Both the position numbers and the translations under genes were made by a program. A model generated the notes under the pieces. That model ran no database searches and was not told the origin of the DNA. It worked only from the letters and a program-made list of their open reading frames with translations. 64,000 nucleotides of DNA from Aphanomyces cochlioides (taxonomy: Eukaryota; Oomycota; Saprolegniomycetes; Saprolegniales; Verrucalvaceae): positions 458,501 through 522,500 of the forward strand of contig JAHQRK010000013.1 in NCBI GenBank assembly GCA_019828595.1, written 5' to 3'. This document shows, one piece after another, positions 10,845 to 22,617 of the stretch (position 1 is its first letter; each line of letters begins with the position of its first letter).

Positions 10845-11500
10845 GTGGTTTTGTCTCATGGGAATCAGTCGATTGTCTCGGCTGATACTGGTGATATGCC
10901 GCTCTATATCCTCCGACACATTCCATCAATTGGTCAGCAAGTCCAAGCAGAGGCCTACGCGTTGATGGCTCAGCCAACGTTTGACCTTTGGCACAGGCGT
11001 CTTGGTCACTTGAATGCTCATGACATGAAGCGACTGCTGGACAAGGATATTGTCCGTGGATTCAAGGTGACTCGCTCCGATCTCAATGGTTGGATATGCG
11101 ACGCATGCGAACTTGGGAAGAAATCCAAGAGAGTCAAGCTGCCGTCTGCCACTACTCCAGCGGACAAGTGCAATGCCAGAGTACATTCAGACCTAACGGG
11201 TCCCATTGAAACCCCTGCCATCGAAGGAGCCCGGTATGTCTGCTTGTTTGTTGACAGACACTCTGGATACATCTCTTGCTATTTCCTCACGAAGAAGAAC
11301 GAGTTCAATGGATTGCTCGTCCAACATCGAGCAATGGTGGAGAATAAGCACAACTTGCCACTAGTCGAACTGCACTCGGACAATGGCGGGGAATTTCTCA
11401 ACAACCAACTGAAGGAGTATTGCGCCAGGGAAGGAATTACGCACTCCATGTCGGTTCCGTACACGAGTCAGCAGAATGGCAAAGTGGAAGTGCCATTTTT
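10845..11500 (+). CDS. Copia #1 integrase, N-terminal and catalytic part
   Basis: This holds a GAG-pre-integrase HHCC zinc site (LWHRRLGHLNAHDMKRL, then CDACELGKKSK). It also has the integrase catalytic residues Asp in HSDLTGPI, Asp in LHSDNGGEF, and Glu in QQNGKVE. The coding frame probably begins upstream; a single extra base near 10790 separates it from the protease part. Another one-base shift near 11489 moves the remaining protein into the next frame. The piece would join cDNA to the chromosome. Confidence 0.85.
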
Positions 11501-13346
11501 GCCAAGGCGAGGTCAATGCTCATCGACTCAAATCTTCCCAAACAACTTTGGGATCATGCTGTCGAGTGTGCTATTTATTGCTTGAACCGCTGCCCTAGTG
11601 GTAGTCGTAAACAGACTGCCTACGAACTCTGGAATGGTCATCCACCGAATCTCAATGCCATGCGAGTCTTTGGCAGCCTTTGCTACGTCCATATTCCCAA
11701 CAAGGTGGACGTGCCTACTGAGTCCGGGAGGGCCAAAGCCAAGCGTCAGAAGCTTGACTACAAGGCCATCCGCTGTATTTTTCTTGGATACGCTGAAGAC
11801 CGACACGTGTACAAGGTTATGGACTGCACCACTGGCAAGCTGGTGGTGTCCATTCATGTGACATTCGACGAGCTGGACTCTGTTGCTTCTCAAGAGCTCA
11901 AGCGCAATGAGCTGAGGAAGCTTGGCCAGATCTATGACCTCACGTTTGATTTCTACAGCCGACAAGCCTCCCAAGACATTGACTTCCTGTTCAATGGCGA
12001 TACCACAATGACACCGCTCGATGAAGAAGAAATCAATGCTTTGGAAAGCTTCATCCAACATTTCAATCTCCAAGACGATGACGACCACGGCGAGACCAAT
12101 TTCGTTGAATCATATGGAGGTCGTTCCCAAGCGTCTGGGCTGTCCTTCAAGGCCACAGACAATGCAATCGTCAAGGTCTCCAAGCTCCAAGCTAAGTCGG
12201 AAGAGCTTGTTGGCGCTGAAGTAAAATCTGCTCGAGCTGCATGCTACAACGTCGCCATGCCAGCAGCTAGCGTGCCGATCCCAAGATCCTTCCAAGAAGC
12301 TATGACATCAGATCAGAAAGACAACTGGGAAGCTGCCATCAGAAAGGAGTTGGATTCTATCAAGGCTAATGGCACTTGGAAGTATGTACAAGCGCCTGAA
12401 GACAGAAAGCCATTGAAGACAACTTGGGTCTTCAGGGTGAAGGAGAACAGCGACGGCACCATTGAGCGATTCAAGGCTCGGCTTGTTGTGAAGGGTTTTC
12501 TGCAGATCAAGGGCCTTGACTACAGCGAAGTGTTTGCACCGGTTATGCGACTAGAAAGCCTGCGCACGCTCCTTGCTGTGGCCAATGCCCATGATCTACC
12601 AGTCGATCAGGTGGATATCGACACTGCTTTCTTAAATGGCATTCTCGAAGACACAATCCACATCGATCTACCTGAAGGACTCTCTGTTGAAGATGTTATT
12701 GATGAGATTGACTTGGTGGGTGACAACCCAACAGATGCCGATGTTAAACGCGTGGCTTGTCTATTGGTGAAGGCACTATACGGCTTGAAGCAGTCTCCTC
12801 GTGAATGGCACAAGGTGTTGACTGCGTTTCTCAGCGAGATTGGTTTTGAAAAGACCAACGTGGAATCATGCATCTATACAAGGCAGACTCAAGATCAGCT
12901 TGCTATCATCGCCATCTACGTCGATGATCTTGTGCTTGTGGCTCAGAATGATAACGTCATGGCTGGTCTGAAAGCTGCGATCAAACAACGCTTTGCGTCC
13001 AAGGACATGGGTCCCATCCATTACATCCTGGGACTAAAGATCATCCGCAATCGGAAGAAGCGGACGATTCACGTCTCGCAACCTTTGAACGCTCTCAACA
13101 TGCTCAAGCGGTTCCAACTTGACCAAGCTCGTCCTGCAACCATTCCCATAGACGAAGTTCTCAAGGCAAGTGACTCGCCAAGTGAAGACCAAACCAAGTC
13201 AGAAGCTTATGCTGCAATGCACGCAAGCTATCGACAAGGAGTTGGATCTCTGATGTATCTGATGCTTGGCACAAGGCCAGATCTAGCCTACGCAGTCCAG
13301 TCACTCAGCCGCTTTCTCAATCGCCCGGTAAGAAACATTTTGGCGA
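11500..13346 (+). CDS. Copia #1 integrase C-terminus and reverse transcriptase
   Basis: The frame is open from 11420, but homology begins near 11500 (AIFAKARSMLIDSNLPKQLWD). It then has the copia integrase tail (FGSLCYVHIPNK) and an acidic linker. The RVT_2 reverse transcriptase follows, with FKARLVVKGFLQ, VDIDTAFLNGIL, LYGLKQSPREWHK and the catalytic YVDDLVL. The frame ends in a shifted reading after FLNRPV. One G seems to be missing in the CCCGGT run near 13328, and the next frame takes up with RNase H. Confidence 0.9.
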
Positions 13347-13347
13347 A

Positions 13348-14094
13348 ATGAAGCGCGTCATGCGCTATGTGGCGGGCACGGTAAACTATGGTCTGCTCCA
13401 TAGTGGCTCTGAGCTAAATCTATGCGGCTATACCGACTCTGACTATGCAGGCAACCCTGACAACCGACGATCTGTCAGCGGCTGTTGCACCTTTGTAGGC
13501 AAATGTTTGGTATCATGGGCTTCTCAAACCCAACGCATTGTCGCTCAATCGACGACTGAGGCAGAGTACACCGCTCTTGCCCAAGCAGCCAAAGAAGTGC
13601 TGTTTATGAAGACTCTTAACAGTGAGCTGGGCAATCCAGTCAAGACTGGATCTATCATTCGTGTGGACAACCAGCCGGCTATGGCCACGGCTTGCAATCC
13701 AGTCAACCACTCACACACCAAGCACATCGACGTGCGATGTCACTTTGTACGAGAGCGCGTTCAGCTAGAAGAACTCCGGCTCGAATACGTGCAATCAAAA
13801 GACAATGTTGCGGACTTGTTCACGAAGCCGCTTGCAGCTGCCACGTTTGTGTCACTACGCGACAAGTTGGGGCTGTGTTTGCCTGTATTGTCCCCGAGCA
13901 CACCAACGAATACAATGATCAATGCGCATTCAAGCGCTCATCATTGCTACTCTGCGTGTAGCAGCGCACCTGAGACTTTGCGTGTACCAGCGTCTCTGCG
14001 TGTACCAACGCCACAGCACGTACCAGTGCTTACACGACACTCAGTCAAACCACAGAGCCTTTTTGGGGATCTGTCCTGGCCGGGAGGGTATTGA
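13348..14094 (+). CDS. Copia #1 RNase H
   Basis: The RNase HI domain has GYTDSDYAG, QSTTEAEYTAL, IRVDNQPAM and the family C-terminal ADLFTKPL. It degrades RNA in the RNA-DNA hybrid. The ATG at 13348 is in-frame with real RNase H sequence, but this is the C-terminal part of the polyprotein, not a separate gene. A Ser/Pro/His-rich tail follows, with repeats of a LRVP motif. The stop lies just inside the 3' LTR. Confidence 0.9.
   Translation: MKRVMRYVAGTVNYGLLHSGSELNLCGYTDSDYAGNPDNRRSVSGCCTFVGKCLVSWASQTQRIVAQSTTEAEYTALAQAAKEVLFMKTLNSELGNPVKTGSIIRVDNQPAMATACNPVNHSHTKHIDVRCHFVRERVQLEELRLEYVQSKDNVADLFTKPLAAATFVSLRDKLGLCLPVLSPSTPTNTMINAHSSAHHCYSACSSAPETLRVPASLRVPTPQHVPVLTRHSVKPQSLFGDLSWPGGY
14081..14088 (+). 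promoter_or_regulatory. Copia #1 polypurine tract
   Basis: CGGGAGGG directly precedes the 3' LTR, at the place where plus-strand DNA priming occurs. Confidence 0.7.
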
Positions 14095-14344
14095 ATTTAC
14101 CACCTACCTAAGGGACTTGGGTGGGTTTGTTGCCTAGCCAGTTGGATATCCTCGGCTCATTTAATCTTTAGTTGAACAGTCACAGAGATTAGGTGAGCGA
14201 CTCTTCAGCGCGTTCCCAACTGTTGGGCCGTGGGTCTTATGCCGCCACTTCCAAATATACCAACTGTTTCTCTCTTTTGTTCCTCAACTCTAACTTTAAC
14301 GACTCTTTAGCCCATCTGCCCCGGATACACGGTGGAATTTAGTA
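14089..14344 (+). repeat. Copia #1 3' LTR
   Basis: 256 bp, one base different from the 5' LTR (14327). It is followed by the target duplication GTTCA. Confidence 0.95.
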
Positions 14345-15298
14345 GTTCAAACAAGCAGGTTTATCTGTACAGCTGTACAGAAAAGCCTCCCACGAGGAAA
14401 TCTTATCGTACAGTATGAACTGTTGAAATCAATAAGTATTAAATGACGAAGGTATTATGAAGTGTGCTACTGTTTTGCCATTGGTGAGAATATTTGGAGG
14501 CTGAGCAGGAAATCAAAAGGTTCTTTATGAGATTATTTATGACGGATAAAATTGAAAGCAGAGTACACACGAGAAAATGCTGAATGATTGGAAACAAGGA
14601 CAAGTTGAATAGGCGTGAGTGTAAGCTTAGAATCTAGTCCCGAGACGATCAAAACCAACAAACTCATTTCTTATGGTGATTACATGGGTAGTTGGTGAGT
14701 ATTCGATATGGTCATCTCAGATTGTATGCTTGGACTATGATATATTATGTACTGTCAAAAGTAATATTTGAACCTCTGAAAAATGCGTTTCTTCGTGGGA
14801 GGCTTATCTGTATCACATTTCAGAAACCTTCCCGTCGGCCCGCTGAATTGGGGGATCATGTCTGACAGATTTATACTTGAAGTTTGTATGAGTGACACCC
14901 CTTCTGCTTTAATGCGTTTCTTACGTGGCTACAATCCGCCATGATGATTACAACAGGGTGTGTGATGATTTGTTCGTAGTCTGTCGTTCTGGTCGTTGAA
15001 TTGTTGTGTGTCATCGTCAGTCGTAGGACTTTTCCTGATGGGAGTTACCACAACCCTTCCTATATCGCACCAAATTTCCAAATTCAGTGCGTTTATGTTT
15101 CCTATAAAGCACCAAAATCGCAGTTACCTAATGAATCAAGTACTGTCCACTGTGAAAAATATAAATTATATTCAAAATTTGCAATTAATTGATTGAATAG
15201 TTTAATTGAAATATGATATTATTTTGCATAGATTTTGATATATTTGCATGTCACTATGGACTTTGGCCATGGCTGTCATTCGTTAAATCAACGCCACC
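14345..15298. other. Intergenic region with an imperfect inverted-repeat pair
   Basis: I see no gene. AAGCCTCCCACGAGGAAA (14383-14400) and TTTCTTCGTGGGAGGCTT (14788-14805) are inverted copies with one mismatch. They bound about 420 bp and could be a MITE, but I could not fix a target duplication. A short palindrome TGTACAGCTGTACA lies at 14366-14379. The 3' part is the upstream region of trypsin 1. An initiator-like TCATTCGT (15276-15283) is conserved in position among the three trypsin genes. Confidence 0.5.
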
Positions 15299-16246
<948 letters not shown>

Positions 16247-16566
16247 ACATAACTCTTGAATCTCTAAAGTGCAATTTTTATCTTTCAATTTGTCTTCTTA
16301 TCCAACCGAGTCAAGTGCAAACTCGTCTGCAAAGAGAACTGCAGACTGTAACACTTAAAAGCACTACAGTACGAGCCTCAATTGATTTCCATGGCTAAAC
16401 GTGAAGTCGAATCCCCAGGACAGAATACTTCAGGTCGATTCTTTCCATGCATCTTTAATCCATGCAGAACCTTGTCATAAGCTCAAGGTGTTGCTTCTCT
16501 ACTGTCAGTGCATTTGTAGCAGAGATTCCATCCGACATCAGGGGAAGTCGATAACTGCAGCAGCTT

Positions 16567-16920
16567 TTTCAATCATTGTGAGGCATTCATGACGACATAT
16601 TGCAGCCAAATCTCGACTCGCCAGCGGGTAGAACGGCGACAAACGGGAACTGGAGAAGATTTAAATGTGCAAGTCGAATTAACGATGCATGGGTAAGGAA
16701 TTCGCTCAGTGAGATTGTGGTTGGGACGAGACTGAGCACACTTTGAGCGTCGAGAGTCTCGACTCGAGACCTTGACGTAAGGTTATTTCCTTGGTGTAGC
16801 TTGCATCATCTCACATCGAGATTGATTTCGTCTTCATGGATTGGGGCAATCTAATATGTAATCAAATGCCCAGTGTCCTTCGATGCGTAGGACTATAAGG
16901 TTGTTGTGATCAAAAGAACA
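16567..16920 (-). pseudogene. Fragment of the ankyrin-pseudokinase gene (copy 1)
   Basis: The sequence matches 31795-32290 of the complete gene with internal gaps. Shared stretches include 'attgtgaggcattcatg', 'ccaaatctcgactcgccagcg' and 'gaccttgacgtaagg'. Homology stops near 16915, just before the Crypton #2 region. The stretch holds parts of the kinase exon and the intron before it, but no long frame. It is a leftover of a duplicated trypsin plus kinase unit. The sequence between trypsin 1 and this fragment (16247-16566) holds only 3' UTR-like repeats. Confidence 0.75.
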
Positions 16921-17006
16921 ATAATGACTCACAGAAGGAATGCATCGAGATTAGTTGGCACCATGCATCGACACTAGATATTCTGAGAGAAGTATGTTCT
17001 AATAAC

Positions 17007-17465
17007 CTACGGTGAATCCCTCCAGAATCTGGAGGGATGTCTAATGTTGTTACCCATTTCTTGAAATTTGCCGTGCTTCTCGCTGAAAAAGTCTGCAGCC
17101 GCGATAAGTTGAATCGCTCGGTGGTAGACCACGAGAGCTTCCGAAAATATTTTGTAAGGAGATCTCCAATTGATCCAACTCGACGCAAACTTGACAGCCG
17201 TCCAGCCCTTGGAGCGCGCGCGGAACAGCAAGTCAAACTGCTGTATGTGGGCGTTCAAGACACCAGCACTGTGTAGCACCCGGAGATGCTTCAAGCAGGC
17301 TCCACCTGCCTTAGCTTGTATCCCTTTGCCTTGTAAGAATAATACCATGTTGCTCTCTGCGGCTCTTCCTAACGTAAGAACTTCATCACGGTAGCCAGCG
17401 CTGTTTTCATCCAGACGGTATCCACCATTGATGAAGAGCCGCATGAAGTCGACAAGTATTTTCAT
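17007..17465 (-). CDS. Hypothetical protein downstream of Crypton #2
   Basis: A 152-aa open frame on the same strand as the Crypton #2 recombinase, 130 bp after its stop. It contains YRDEVLTLGRAAESNMVLFL and LKHLRVLHSAGVLNAHI, predicted to be helical. No family is recognised. It may be a second Crypton ORF or a spliced C-terminal extension. A piece near 34085-34170 reads similarly (TAV..F....HRAIQ), which suggests another decayed copy. Confidence 0.45.
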   Translation of the reverse strand: MKILVDFMRLFINGGYRLDENSAGYRDEVLTLGRAAESNMVLFLQGKGIQAKAGGACLKHLRVLHSAGVLNAHIQQFDLLFRARSKGWTAVKFASSWINWRSPYKIFSEALVVYHRAIQLIAAADFFSEKHGKFQEMGNNIRHPSRFWRDSP

Positions 17466-17595
17466 GTCGGACCGTCGTTGTCGGCTTTAATGGCTGTGAT
17501 GGTCGACTTGGCTCCACGGGCGCGGTTCGAGTGTGAACCATTCAAACCACATCGTAGATGGCATGATGGTTTCACCTCTGCGCTTCTTAGCAGCT

Positions 17596-19212
17596 TTATT
17601 GGATGTGCTGTATAGTAGCCACATCGCGCTTCACTCCTCTTTCGACCACCGCTTGTTTGGTAGCGTCTGAAGATGATATGAGCCCCGCTTCTATAAGTTT
17701 GATGCGCTCCAGCAATCGCTTGTTTTGCTCGGTAAGAACTTCAATCATGTCCGTCTGCTGCTCAGCATACTTGTTCAAATTGGCCTTCTCACTTGCATCG
17801 GTAGGTTGCATCTTGCGATTCCGCAGCAGAGTCCCCCACGCGATCAAGGCTTCAACATCAATGTGCGCAAGTCTGGCTGCATTTTCAATCTTCATGACCA
17901 GCGGCGCCGTGGAGCACAACGCTTTGAACATAGGGTATGAACGCAGAAGGTAACCCATAAGAAATGTTGCAACTTCGCAGTTGATGTTGTATTTCTTCTC
18001 TTGCATACCGACGCACGCAGTGAACAGTCTTTCTTGGAGACGCGAAACTTCAACGCGGGTAGCTGCATCCAATGCATCCAACGTAGGACCCATGACACTT
18101 GCGCTTGCAGGCCATGAACTCAAAACACGCGCCACTTTTTGGTCTTCGTTCGAGGTATTGAAAACGTACGCAAAGGCCTTGTTTGTAGCAGTCATGTTCC
18201 AACTACCCCGGTCGAAGATCCATTGGGGAGACAGCTCCGCCGAGCTATTTGCATGTTGTGCTCCACCACGGCGGAACGAATGTGACGTCAGCTCGGCCTC
18301 AACACCAGCGGGCTTGCATATACGGTTAAGAAGCCGATTGATGTGGATGTGTACCCCGGGTAAAGCTGTCAATGATGTGACTGACTTCTTTACTTCAACG
18401 TCAGCTTTTGGCGCTGATGAAGAGTCTGCACCAAAGGATCCGTTCAACAAATCCATTAACGCCATAGATGGAACGCTGTCCAACTGGATTTGGTCTTGGC
18501 TGTCAGGAAGATGGCCGAGCAGCGCGACGTCAGGAGTCGTTTGCATGACAAGAGCTGCAGCAATGGAGGTAATAGGGCAGGCAAAGTAATTTTCATCGTA
18601 ATATAATGAAAGCCCTTGCTCTTCGGAGGTCTTCATTCTCATCAGACGCACAAAGAGGACACCTCCTGCCGAAACGGTCAGGTTCGTCTTTCGCAGGGAA
18701 GACAAGTCCGAAGCACGGCCAAAGAGGTACCACAACAAGCACAACAACGCCGCATCCTGGTAGTCGGTAGCATTCTTCGCAGTTGAATATTGATGGACCA
18801 TGAGGGTTCGTAAGTGATCTTTGGTACAGGTACATGCCACTGCTTTCTTGACAAAACCTCCTTTGTCTCGCTTCAGGCAGTACCGATCAAGTGTAGTCCC
18901 CATCTTGAGTAGTTTAGCAACGATGATGGGACTAGGTTGATATAGCTCAATCAACCATAACTTCACGTGACGATAGTATGACATGACTGTGTTCCTTGCC
19001 AATTGCTTGCCGTTCTTGGTGTCCAAGAAGGCCAAGTAGGACCCGAACTTGTCCAGGACACGTTCCATCAACACGCCAGTGGTATCAAGGGCAAATTGAC
19101 TTTGAATGTATTCTATTGTTGCATTCTCTTCAGTCACAAATCGCGTGAAAGCCTTGATCGCGGTGGACTTGGCCTTGGTCGTGTTGGCAGGCACAAGATC
19201 TTGGATACCCAT
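17596..19212 (-). CDS. Crypton-type tyrosine recombinase #2, intact
   Basis: A 538-aa single-exon protein. Residues 1-110 form a helical core-binding region. The catalytic domain has Arg166 (LFGRASDLS), Lys194 (RMKT), His311-Arg314 (HSFRR), Trp338 and the probable nucleophile Tyr349 (FAYVFNTS). This is the canonical R-K-HxxR-W-Y order. A predicted coiled coil lies at about 480-515 (QTDMIEVLTEQNKRLLERI). It would integrate and excise its element by strand exchange through a circular form. All catalytic residues are present and there is no frameshift, unlike recombinase #1. The start is the first Met and is followed by a plausible N-terminus. TGTCCGAA-type repeats occur 20-300 bp upstream. Confidence 0.85.
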   Translation of the reverse strand: MGIQDLVPANTTKAKSTAIKAFTRFVTEENATIEYIQSQFALDTTGVLMERVLDKFGSYLAFLDTKNGKQLARNTVMSYYRHVKLWLIELYQPSPIIVAKLLKMGTTLDRYCLKRDKGGFVKKAVACTCTKDHLRTLMVHQYSTAKNATDYQDAALLCLLWYLFGRASDLSSLRKTNLTVSAGGVLFVRLMRMKTSEEQGLSLYYDENYFACPITSIAAALVMQTTPDVALLGHLPDSQDQIQLDSVPSMALMDLLNGSFGADSSSAPKADVEVKKSVTSLTALPGVHIHINRLLNRICKPAGVEAELTSHSFRRGGAQHANSSAELSPQWIFDRGSWNMTATNKAFAYVFNTSNEDQKVARVLSSWPASASVMGPTLDALDAATRVEVSRLQERLFTACVGMQEKKYNINCEVATFLMGYLLRSYPMFKALCSTAPLVMKIENAARLAHIDVEALIAWGTLLRNRKMQPTDASEKANLNKYAEQQTDMIEVLTEQNKRLLERIKLIEAGLISSSDATKQAVVERGVKRDVATIQHIQ

Positions 19213-20445
19213 GGTGGTTCAATGTGACAGTATTTAATGTGATATTGTCCGAACATGGCACAATATGTGTTGAATATGTTCTTATCTTAAGTTTTGTATC
19301 CACATATTCATATTCTACGAGCTGTTCGGACTATATATGTCCGAACAGGTCCGATCGCCTCCTCCTAAAATATGTGTAGTTTGATTGGGTTTAATGATTG
19401 TTCAATGGGAATATGCGCCACAGTGATTCGCTTTATCTTTTCAAACAGATTTTGATTGGATAAAACAAACTATACATTGTCCAAGTATGTCCGAAAAGTG
19501 ATCATATTCAACCATAACGTTAACACAAAGCAACCGGTAGATTGTGTCAGTTGGCAATGACCGGTGCAAGCTCTCACTCACAAGAATGGCAGTGTTGCAA
19601 TCTATCTAAACTTGCTTACAGTGGATGGCTTCTGAATGCTTTGAGCACCCAAATTTGCAACTGCACTGCAGTATCACCAAGGTGACGAATCGGCGTGCCC
19701 TCTTGACACACCATGTAATTTCGAGGCGAAATAGAGAAAGAAATGTCAACAATTGCTTCGCAACCTCCCTGTTTGAATTCTTCACTTCCAGCCATGAGCC
19801 TTTGGCGCGAAACTGCTGTCAAAAACTATCGAGCTAATAATATTGCTCTGTGCATTGAGCATATACTACGTTGTAGAAATTTACAACAAGATGCACGGCA
19901 AACTGTTGGCATGGGTGCAACGGAAATTTGTCCAAGGGGGGGGGCACGTACCGCAAGTTGGGCCATTCCCGTTGGCAAAGACAGGGATAATGCCACCAGT
20001 GGCGGTTTCTCTCTGCAAACTGCGGCGGGGAATATAACGTGGTAGTCCCAAAGCATACTGTAGTCGACAACCTCACCGCGGTAATAATGATGTGTGTAGA
20101 TTAAAAAAACTCATAGCATGAGCCTTTGTTGGTGAAAAGCAGCTCAAATACAAGTAAGGCTGGCACACGTAGTGTGGCTTGACGAATGCAATTCTGCCAT
20201 TGTCGTCCTCCATTGCAAACACGACACTATATCCTTAACAAGTCCTACTTTTACTTATTGAGGATCCATCGCCATCAAGCACTATAAACAAGTTGCAGCT
20301 GTACTAAGCATCATTATCAACTTTCTGCGTATTCTCTAAATATTTCTTGTACGTTGATCCTAGAGAGGATGTCTGCATTAACGTTTACAATGTGAGGAGA
20401 TGCTTAGCTTGATAGATTGTCTCTAATCGTGGCGAATATAAAGAG
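19213..20445. other. Intergenic region upstream of Crypton #2
   Basis: No gene is recognised. Several TGTCCGAA motifs occur (19245, 19336, 19488), and 19488-19515 matches 8347-8374. These are candidates for element-end or recombination sequences. A run of nine G lies at 19937-19945. Short open frames at 19616-20076 look like chance. Confidence 0.5.
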
Positions 20446-20449
20446 CCTA

Positions 20450-20625
20450 GATAGTAAAATGCATTAACTTTTAACATAAGAGCAAATGATTACCATTTCA
20501 TTGCATTTAATCATAGTGTCGGCGACCTAGAAAGTTAACTGCATTAAGTTTGAACATAAGAGAAATTGTTTACCATGTCATTGCAGCTAATCGATTGCAC
20601 AGTGTCGACGGCATAGGAGAACTAG
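20450..20625. repeat. Two imperfect tandem copies of about 85 bp
   Basis: 'agtaaaatgcattaac...aacataagag...attaccat.tcattgca...taatc...agtgtcg' occurs once at about 20453-20525 and again at about 20535-20612 with substitutions. No coding potential is seen. The following 300 bp up to the minisatellite also show no gene. Confidence 0.55.
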
Positions 20626-20942
20626 ACAGTAAATAACATTAGCATTGAATATTGAAGATGAAATAATACCATTGAGAAGCATTGTAATGTGTTAATGTAC
20701 CATGCGGAACCACCGCAGGATTTTCTCCACTTTTTACAGTGTGGGAGGATTTTTTATGTCAAATTCTGTACTAATTAGTCCCCACTAACTAGAAGTCGCT
20801 TTTAAACTCGGGCAATGGTGGTTAATCACACTACGCGCAACACAACAATGAAAAGACAAAAATAAGGAAATATATTTTTGGATCTTAGCCCCCAGCGACT
20901 CAAGCCGGGGCCTCCCCACGGTTGTCGTTCGCGGAGGCGTCA

Positions 20943-21091
20943 CTGCTGTCGCTGCCACTGCTGCCACTGCTGCCACTGCCGCCACTGCTGCCACTGCCGC
21001 CACTGCTGCCACTGCCGCCACTGCCGCCACTGCTGCCACTGCTGCCACTTGCTGCCACTTGCTGCCACTTGCTGCCACTTGCTGCCACTGC
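20943..21091. repeat. Minisatellite of CTGCCACTG-type units
   Basis: About 16 units of 9-10 bp (CTGCCACTG, CCGCCACTG, then CTGCCACTTG). Both strands stay open across it only because of the repeat; I do not call a protein. Confidence 0.9.
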
Positions 21092-21194
21092 TGCAAATTA
21101 ACAATGCAGTGGATCCAAATCTTTTTCGTTTCCGTTTCGTCGAGAGATATTTTTGTTCTAGATATGCACCAATCAGAGAGAAGGAAAGTTAATT

Positions 21195-21239
21195 CATCCG
21201 CATAATTAACCGTTCCTTTGTCGGTTGATTATGCGGATG
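21195..21239. repeat. 18-bp inverted repeat (hairpin)
   Basis: CATCCGCATAATTAACCG (21195-21212) pairs with 21222-21239 with one G-T wobble and a 9-base loop. It may be a small TE end. The stretch 21240-22200 shows no recognisable gene. Confidence 0.75.
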
Positions 21240-22617
21240 GTTGCTCTCATAAACCTAACCCGTCGTCGAGAGGTGGCAACTCTTCATTTTTCAATTTGCC
21301 TCGCAGAGCACACATGAATTTAGTTCGAGCGCACGACGTAACTTCGAATTTCTCGTTCTCGGCCCACAGGCCGTAAAAAGCAATTCTAAATAGCCCACAA
21401 AAGCCACCCTTGTTGATGGTTTCGAATATCGAAGCAAAAACTGCCATGTCCCATCAGGAGTACTTCTGTCAAAATATAATTAATTTTATCATACCATCAA
21501 TATTTCAAGCAAGTTGTTTTCTTTCTATTGAAGTCAGCTTTATTATAATTCCTTGGACAACTATATTACATGAATTTATTCAATGTTCTGTTTGTATCGA
21601 ACTTTATTATTATTGAGTGGGATATTTTCGTGTCCGAAGCAGCAGTGTCCGAATGGTTTCAATGTCCGAGTCGTGATGGTATGGGAATATGGGAGGTTCG
21701 ACGTTGTAAGCACGAGCTGCACAGACGCGCTATTGTGCACATCAGCTGAAAACTGCAAAATTTATAGCCTAACGCCTATCGCTATAAGTCCTTTGAAAGT
21801 GCATATTCAGGTATGTAAGACCACAAAATCGTTAGCGCTGGATAAGACGAAGAGAAGTTATTCATCTATGTTATCGCTTGGTTTTTCAATCCGATGAAAG
21901 CTAATAAAGTTATAGGTATATAGGTTGAAGGACTGATTGAGGTACATTGGGTCCTGGATTTATCCGGAAATACCTGACGATATCCGAAATTCATGAACAT
22001 GATATCCAAGGTATCACCTGGCCAGATCCCACTGAGTTTATTGGCTGTTATTCAAACCATAAAACAATACTGTTTCCAGAGAGAGGACACGATGACCTCA
22101 GCAACACACAATGCCACCGCACTCGACCTAGAAATGGAAATCGCTGAGACTACAACCTACAAGGAAATAGCTTCTGTGAAGCCCGCTCAATACGAAAAGA
22201 GCATATTGCTCAAAACAAAATGAGTTTTTGTCCGGCGCTCGAATTGCCGAAATTGGTGGCGCCAGCGAAAATCAAATTCGACGTTTGGGACGATGGAATA
22301 ACCAGGCGATGGAAAATTGTTATCTTACCTCGTTGCCAAGAAAAGCCATGCGAGCTTTAGCTGGATTTGGTACAGAAAAAGGAAACTTCTATATTCAACG
22401 TGCTAAAGCCGTACCAAGGACAGAACATTCGAAATTGGTTTTTCCTTGGGCAACAGGTTGGTTGGAAAAATTGCAGAATAACGAATGTGATGTTACAATT
22501 GCTGCCCGTGGATTCTTGAATTTGATTCTTTATCTTCGAAATGTTGTTGTCCAAGATGCTCCACATTTGAAAAAGATTTATCCCAACTATCCTCTTTGGA
22601 AAATGGCTTGTTCTTTA

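Larger units (their letters stand above)
8877..14344 (+). mobile_element. Ty1/copia retrotransposon #1, full length
   Basis: This 5468-bp element has two 256-bp LTRs that differ, by eye, at a single base (9115 G versus 14327 A). The 5-bp target duplication GTTCA is exact (8872-8876 and 14345-14349). The order gag, protease, integrase, RT, RNase H defines Ty1/copia. The near-identical LTRs indicate a recent insertion. The polyprotein is nevertheless interrupted by about four single-nucleotide frameshifts, described under the coding pieces. Confidence 0.95.

Noticed and set aside
10640..13348. Programmed frameshifting in copia #1
   Set aside because: Four shifts in different directions, inside domains rather than between gag and pol; better explained by indels.
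20785..21192. Ala/Val- or Cys/His-rich proteins over the CTGCCACTG repeat
   Set aside because: Open frames arise from the minisatellite on both strands; no start context or domain.
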